Assembly: GCA_038205805.1 (NCBI GenBank)
Contig: JBBRBO010000002.1
Location: forward strand, 62,001 to 126,000
Source: JBBSBY01 sp038205805
GTDB taxonomy: Bacteria > Desulfobacterota > Desulfomonilia > Desulfomonilales > Desulfomonilaceae
DNA: 64,000 bases
Direction of reading: 5' to 3'
Part shown: one piece after another, positions 59,488 to 64,000 of the stretch
Layout of the letters: each line of letters opens with the position of its first letter
Position numbering within the stretch: the first letter of the stretch is position 1
Program-made: the position numbers and the translations under genes
Notes under the pieces: generated by a model
Databases searched by the model: none
What the model was told of the DNA's origin: nothing
What the model saw: only the letters and a program-made list of their open reading frames with translations

Positions 59488-60526
59488 GTCAGGTGGTTTT
59501 CTTCCCGTTTCCACCCCCTTACTCATATCCACCATCGCCGTAGGATGGCTCCTGGTTATAACTACTCTTCACGTGACGCTCAACCATGAGCGCACATCGC
59601 GAATAGTCGTTAAAATGGGATACATGCCCGTAATCAGTAATTTGGCCGCTCCGTTGCTGGATTACGCCACTAAACATGAGGGCGGTTTACGTTTCGAGGC
59701 CCTGAAGTTTTCCTCTTTTTCCGAGATGGCGGAAGCCCTTAGAGGCTCCAAGATTGAAGCGGCGTTTATCATTGCTCCTCTTGCCGTTGTGCTCCGACGG
59801 CAGGGAACGCCGATCAAACTCGTCTACATCGGGAATCGTCATGAAAGCACGCTGGTATGTAGAAGTGATCTGAGGGTGCTGTCCTTTGCCGACCTCGCAG
59901 GGCGAAAAATCGCCATTCCCATGAGGTATTCAGGGCACAATATCGAGCTTTCGCGCCTCTCCATCGAGCAATTCGGTCGCTCCGGCGTCCTGGATATTGT
60001 TGAGATGAATCCGCCGGACATGCCTGCGGCTTTGGCTGCCGGAGCGCTTGATGCGTATTTCGTCGGTGAGCCCTTTGCGGCCAAGAGCGTTTTGGCTGGG
60101 GACTCCCGAGTGCTTGCTTACGTGGAGCAGTTCCGTCCGCACTTCATTTGCAATCTGCTCATCGTGCGCGAGGACTACATAGAGCGACATCCGGAACGTG
60201 TGAAAGCCCTCGTCCAAGGGGCAGTGCGATCCGGTCTGTGGGCGAAGGACCATCTCTCTGAAGCAGCGGAAATAGCGGCTCTGTACTGGAACCAGCCGAA
60301 GGACCTGATACTTTATGCGATGAACACCCCGCCGAGCCGAATCGTATTCGATGAATACACTCCGCTAGCCTCTGAAATGCAGCGTCTCGCCGACGACATG
60401 GTGCAATACGGACTGCTCAAGAACGCCGACATAAGAGGACTTATTGATGACACATGGGCCAGGACCGCAAACACCCAAGGGATAAGCGATTTCACGGACG
60501 TTTTGCGACCACCGGAGAGACGGTAA
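59477..60526 (+). CDS. ABC transporter substrate-binding protein, NMT1/SsuA-like, membrane anchored
   Basis: An N-terminal hydrophobic segment (LLISTIAVGWLLVITTLHVT) acts as signal anchor, followed by a two-lobe binding protein of the NitT/TauT type (KMGYMPVISNLAAPLLDYA, LAGRKIAIPMRYSGHNIEL, ALAAGALDAYFVGEPFA, VREDYIERHPERVKALVQ). The start at 59477 gives a proper signal segment, though it lies inside the ATPase gene. A binding protein coded last in the operon, after ATPase and permease, is less usual. The ligand may be a small anion, sulfonate or a heterocycle; sequence does not decide. Confidence 0.88.
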   Translation: MRFKSGGFLPVSTPLLISTIAVGWLLVITTLHVTLNHERTSRIVVKMGYMPVISNLAAPLLDYATKHEGGLRFEALKFSSFSEMAEALRGSKIEAAFIIAPLAVVLRRQGTPIKLVYIGNRHESTLVCRSDLRVLSFADLAGRKIAIPMRYSGHNIELSRLSIEQFGRSGVLDIVEMNPPDMPAALAAGALDAYFVGEPFAAKSVLAGDSRVLAYVEQFRPHFICNLLIVREDYIERHPERVKALVQGAVRSGLWAKDHLSEAAEIAALYWNQPKDLILYAMNTPPSRIVFDEYTPLASEMQRLADDMVQYGLLKNADIRGLIDDTWARTANTQGISDFTDVLRPPERR

Positions 60527-61380
60527 TGATTAGTGGCGCCGTCCGTCGGGAAGATATGGCAAAAATGTCGCATCAAGCTGCATATTGCGTTTTGAGCGAT
60601 CGTGAAGTGAAACAGAGGCCGGCCGGTAAAGAACGCAATGGCGTTTCGAAATAAGCTTTTTTTCCTGACACCTGGTACAGGTTGTGAGTTAGAGAAAATC
60701 CATTCTTAAAGACATCCTCGTAAGGCGGATTCTTTGCCGGCGTCTTCCGTCGCTTAAACGCCTTTGCGCTATGAACATTACCGGCAGAGGGAGTAGGCGC
60801 CAGGCGGTGCAACAGGTGTAAGCGTCCTGTTCACGCTTCATTGCCGGCATCGGGATAGGGGTCTTGTGTTTAACTATCAACTCGCTTACTATATTTTCCC
60901 TCGTCGTCTGTTCGTGCTCGGCCAAAAACAGCAGGATAGCGACGTGATCAAGGGACCGAGAGCGAGCGAGATTGGCTGCTCGCCCTGTGGAGCCCGACGG
61001 ATCTATAGACGGAAACGTTCATTCTCATATTCCATTCGTTTGTGCTATATATTTGGCGCCGCAGGTTCGTTGTATCCGGTAACATTGTCTTGTTTTCTTC
61101 CGCCGCGGGATACTATGAAGCTTCATATATGGGGAAGATTATCGCTTCGACTGTATTGCAACGAAACGACATAGCCGGATCATAGACCGCTTGCGAGAAC
61201 GCGCCTCTGCGAATCTACTCGGCGCTTGTACACCGGTTCGCTTAGAGCGCCGTCGTTATAACCCGGCCTTACTCAGGGAAATTTTCCACCGGCTTCCTGG
61301 TGGATAAACGCATTTCCGTTCAACGGTCCGCAATGGACAATGTTAGCCCGCGACGGCACAATAAGGTAACGCACGCCTCA
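60527..61380. other. 850-base gene-poor gap
   Basis: No gene was recognised. TTTCCACC/GGTGGATA near 61283-61306 can form a small hairpin. Several short open frames on both strands lack ribosome binding sites. Confidence 0.35.
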
Positions 61381-64000
61381 ATGACTTCTACCCTAGATTA
61401 TAACATTCTTTTCGATGCGGCCCCTTTGGGCATCTTTACATACTCCGCCTCGGGCCGTGTAATTGGAGCTAACAAATTTCTCTTGGATATGCTTGGTTCG
61501 CCATCCCTTGAAGCCACAAAAACGATCAATGTTTTTGACTTCGAAAATTTGCGGCGCTCCGGAGTCACTGACATCCTCAAACAAGCGCTGAAAACTGGAA
61601 ATCCAAGTAGGACTAGGTGTTCTTACGTATCGAAATGGGGCAAGAATTTGCACTTGGATGTCTTGGCCCTGGCGATGCAAAGTTCGGAGTTTGGTCCTCT
61701 CGGTCTTTGTATTCTTAACGACATAACTGAATTAAAGATTTTCGAGGAAAGTCTCGCCAGGAGTGAAAAGCGCAGCAGGATTCTTGTGGAAAGCGTGCCC
61801 TTGGGTATCGCTATAATGGGTGAAGATAATCGTCTCGAATATATGAATCCTGCTTTCGAAACGTTATTTGCGTGTTCCACTAATGCAAGTCTGGACCTAC
61901 ATGACTGGCTCAATGAGATTATGCCTGATCCAACTACAAGAAATACTCTTACACGAATAATCATGGGGGACATACGGGAGTCTCTTCACTTCTCGGTTTT
62001 CGGAAAATCAGGCGCCGCCAAACACGTGCATTTTAGGAGTTTTCGCGTCGAGCATAAACGCGCCATCGTGTGCGAAGACAACACGGAACTCGTCACCGCC
62101 CTGCTCGGTGAAAGCAAGTCCGAAAAACGTTACATGAAGTTATTGGAGAACCTAACTGATTTCATCTACACCTTGGATCTGGAAGGCACAATCCTCAGTA
62201 TAAACGAAGCTGCGGCCAAGTCGGCAGGTTTCAGGGCTCAGGAGCTGATAGGACAATCCATTGATCGTCTCATGCCCATGGATGTGCGCCGTTATTTTCG
62301 TAATGCCCTGGAGGACGCCAAACGCATGGGCGTCACGCAAGGCGCCGCCCAGTACGTTGCGGAGGACGGTTCCACGCGTTATCTCGAGTATAGGAGCACG
62401 CTTGTGCGCCAAGATGACCGTCCAGCGTATATAGTGGGGATAGCTCGCGACATTACCGAGCGAGTCCGCACAAAAAAAGCGCTTAGAGAATCCGAGACAA
62501 AGTTTAAGCTTATAGTAGAGTGTGCGCACGACGGGATCACGCATGTCGATGATAAGGGGGTTATCTTCTTCTGCAATCAGCGTATGAAGGAGATCCTCAA
62601 AGACCCGCATCCTGAAGGCAAGCTTCTTTACGACTACTATGATAAGAAAAACAAGAAGATTCTCGAAGAAAACATGGGCTTCAGAAGTGAGGGAAGAAGC
62701 ACCACATATTCCATCACGCTAACCGACAAAGCGGGGGTGGAACATAAGATAGTGGTAAGCGGCGCCCCGTTTTTTGATGAGGGGGGTCATTACAAAGGCG
62801 CTATTGGAGTGTTTACGGACATTAGCCATATCAAGCATCTCGAAGAACAGTTGCAGCAGTCCCAAAAAATGGAAGCCCTCGGCGCTCTTGCCGGGGGCAT
62901 CGCTCATGATTTCAACAACGTGCTCAGCGGAATTTTGGGGTACGCTTCCCTTCTGAAAAAGGAGGCTGCTCCGGGATCTCAGTGGGAACACTTCGTAAAT
63001 ATGATCGAAGTAAGCACTGAACGTGGCGCAATGTTGGCGGGGCAACTCCTTGCCTTTTCCAGGAAAGGAGAGCATTTCATGAGACCCCTGGATGTGCATA
63101 CGCTCATGCAGGAGGTGGCCGAACTGCTGGAGCGTACGGTTGAACGCAATATAAGCGTATATTCACACCTTAAATCACCTTTAAGCATTATAGCGGGAGA
63201 TCCCGGCCAAATTCAACAAATGCTGATGAATCTGTGCATTAACGCTAAGGACGCCATGCATTCAGGGGGAAAGCTGGTTCTATCCACAGATATGATTGAC
63301 ATAAACGATACCGCTTGTTCGGCTGAGGAATTACGCAGTGGGCCATACATAAGGATTCGTGTTGAGGATACGGGAGAGGGCATGAGTGAGGCAACCAAGC
63401 AGCGGTTATTTGAGCCTTTTTTTACGACTAAAGAGGAAGGAAAAGGAACCGGACTAGGCTTATCTATGGTATATGCGACCGTAAAGAACCACGGAGGCGC
63501 AGTTGAAGTTGCCTCCGATGTAGACAAAGGTTCACTGTTTACCATACTGTTACCTTTGGCTCCGGAAGCTCGAATTTGCGAGAACATAGAGCAAAATGTC
63601 TCGCTGGCCTTACCCCCCGGTACTGCTCTCATAGTTGATGATGAAAAAATTATCAGGTATTTGCTTTCGGAAATGCTGTGTGAATTGGGCTATGAGGTCT
63701 TCAGCGCTGCAGACGGTAGAGAAGCCGTCCAAATTTACGAAGAGCATTGGTCGGAGATCGACGTAGTGCTGTTGGATATGAATATGCCGCGAATGAACGG
63801 ACGGGAGGCTTTAATGGGTATGAAGCGCATCAACCCCGATGTGCGGATAGTTATTTCTTCAGGTTATGTGAAGTATGATTCCCTCGAAGCGATGAGAAAG
63901 GATGGAGTGGTCGGTTTCATTCAAAAGCCGTATAGACTGGAAGATTTGGCGAAAGCCTTGGCCCTGGCGATTGATCCCCGTACCTGCGCATCCGGATACG
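61381..64000 (+). CDS. multi-PAS hybrid histidine kinase with receiver domain (runs off right edge)
   Basis: The frame opens at ATG 61381 and has no stop up to the window end (873 codons). About four PAS domains occupy residues 5-480 (LFDAAPLGIFTYSASGRVIG, SVPLGIAIMGEDNRLEYMN, LENLTDFIYTLDLEGTILSI, IVECAHDGITHVDDKGVIFF). Then come the phospho-acceptor box ALAGGIAHDFNNVLSGILGY (H509), an ATPase domain (NLCINAKDAM, DTGEGM, KGTGLGLSMVYA) and a receiver with phospho-acceptor D799 (VVLLDMNMPRMNG) and Lys in IQKPYRLEDL. No membrane helix is present. The HDFNN-type kinase suggests a phosphorelay to a separate output. The protein is probably nearly complete, since the receiver has reached its end. 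Confidence 0.92.
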   Translation, partial: MTSTLDYNILFDAAPLGIFTYSASGRVIGANKFLLDMLGSPSLEATKTINVFDFENLRRSGVTDILKQALKTGNPSRTRCSYVSKWGKNLHLDVLALAMQSSEFGPLGLCILNDITELKIFEESLARSEKRSRILVESVPLGIAIMGEDNRLEYMNPAFETLFACSTNASLDLHDWLNEIMPDPTTRNTLTRIIMGDIRESLHFSVFGKSGAAKHVHFRSFRVEHKRAIVCEDNTELVTALLGESKSEKRYMKLLENLTDFIYTLDLEGTILSINEAAAKSAGFRAQELIGQSIDRLMPMDVRRYFRNALEDAKRMGVTQGAAQYVAEDGSTRYLEYRSTLVRQDDRPAYIVGIARDITERVRTKKALRESETKFKLIVECAHDGITHVDDKGVIFFCNQRMKEILKDPHPEGKLLYDYYDKKNKKILEENMGFRSEGRSTTYSITLTDKAGVEHKIVVSGAPFFDEGGHYKGAIGVFTDISHIKHLEEQLQQSQKMEALGALAGGIAHDFNNVLSGILGYASLLKKEAAPGSQWEHFVNMIEVSTERGAMLAGQLLAFSRKGEHFMRPLDVHTLMQEVAELLERTVERNISVYSHLKSPLSIIAGDPGQIQQMLMNLCINAKDAMHSGGKLVLSTDMIDINDTACSAEELRSGPYIRIRVEDTGEGMSEATKQRLFEPFFTTKEEGKGTGLGLSMVYATVKNHGGAVEVASDVDKGSLFTILLPLAPEARICENIEQNVSLALPPGTALIVDDEKIIRYLLSEMLCELGYEVFSAADGREAVQIYEEHWSEIDVVLLDMNMPRMNGREALMGMKRINPDVRIVISSGYVKYDSLEAMRKDGVVGFIQKPYRLEDLAKALALAIDPRTCASGY

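Noticed and set aside
1..64000. CRISPR arrays, insertion sequences, rRNA genes or prophage
   Set aside because: No regularly spaced identical repeats, transposase, integrase, rRNA or phage structural genes were recognised on either strand.

Overview
The window looks like chromosomal DNA of a Gram-negative anaerobe of the Desulfobacterota (the former Deltaproteobacteria). This is inferred from the combination of a tetraheme cytochrome c3, a multiheme c / membrane cytochrome b fusion, a [NiFe]-hydrogenase maturation protease, lpxB (lipid A), several NtrC-type two-component systems, FolE2 with QueD, and a probable selenocysteine-containing thioredoxin-like protein. No phage, insertion sequence or CRISPR array was seen, and species cannot be named from sequence reading alone.

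Layout. 1-6.2 kb (minus strand): start of an acyl-CoA ligase, a pentapeptide-repeat protein coupled to an unknown gene, and a histidine kinase / sigma54-activator pair followed by a separate receiver protein. 6.2-7.3 kb: a long gene-poor stretch with two minus-strand terminators and a strong minus-strand promoter that drives a 35-codon ORF rich in aromatic codons. 7.3-14.3 kb: aromatic amino acid block, with pheA on the minus strand and aroF-tyrA-aroA-aroE-aroC on the plus strand behind a complete ribosome-mediated attenuator (promoter, 29-codon Phe/Tyr/Trp leader peptide, mutually exclusive antiterminator and terminator). 14.5-16.2 kb: queD and folE2 (pterin / 7-deazapurine). 16.5-22 kb: a D,D-carboxypeptidase, then treZ overlapping a glycogen debranching enzyme. 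22.3-31.4 kb: a small exported protein, a membrane-anchored coiled-coil repeat protein, a PilZ protein, a glycosyltransferase with a polytopic membrane protein, a CBS protein and an SLC13/ArsB-like transporter. 31.9-37.8 kb: lpxB and an RND efflux adaptor/pump pair.

38.7-42.3 kb: a two-helix membrane protein, a thioredoxin-like gene whose first active-site Cys codon is TGA (probable selenoprotein), cobS-cbiR (cobamide assembly and remodelling) and tRNA-Leu(CAG). 42.8-48 kb: a truncated J-domain/zinc-finger protein, a small Cys-rich protein, full-length DnaJ, a hydrogenase maturation protease, cytochrome c3 and the cytochrome c/b fusion. 48.2-49.6 kb: a decayed outer-membrane barrel (inverse-autotransporter-like) pseudogene. 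49.7-53.7 kb (minus): a Cys-rich exported peptide coupled to an M48 protease, mltG-ruvX and a TPR-like protein. 54.2-64 kb (plus): a membrane histidine kinase with its sigma54 activator, a NitT/TauT-type ABC transporter, and a multi-PAS hybrid kinase that runs off the right edge.

The strongest items for follow-up are the aro attenuator (8.68-8.89 kb), the UGA-containing thioredoxin-like gene (39.69-40.26 kb), a pair of homologous ~155-nt structured intergenic elements (23.35 and 42.37 kb) within a wider family of short inverted repeats ending in TAAYCGTTCACC, and the orphan aromatic mini-ORF at 6.9 kb.
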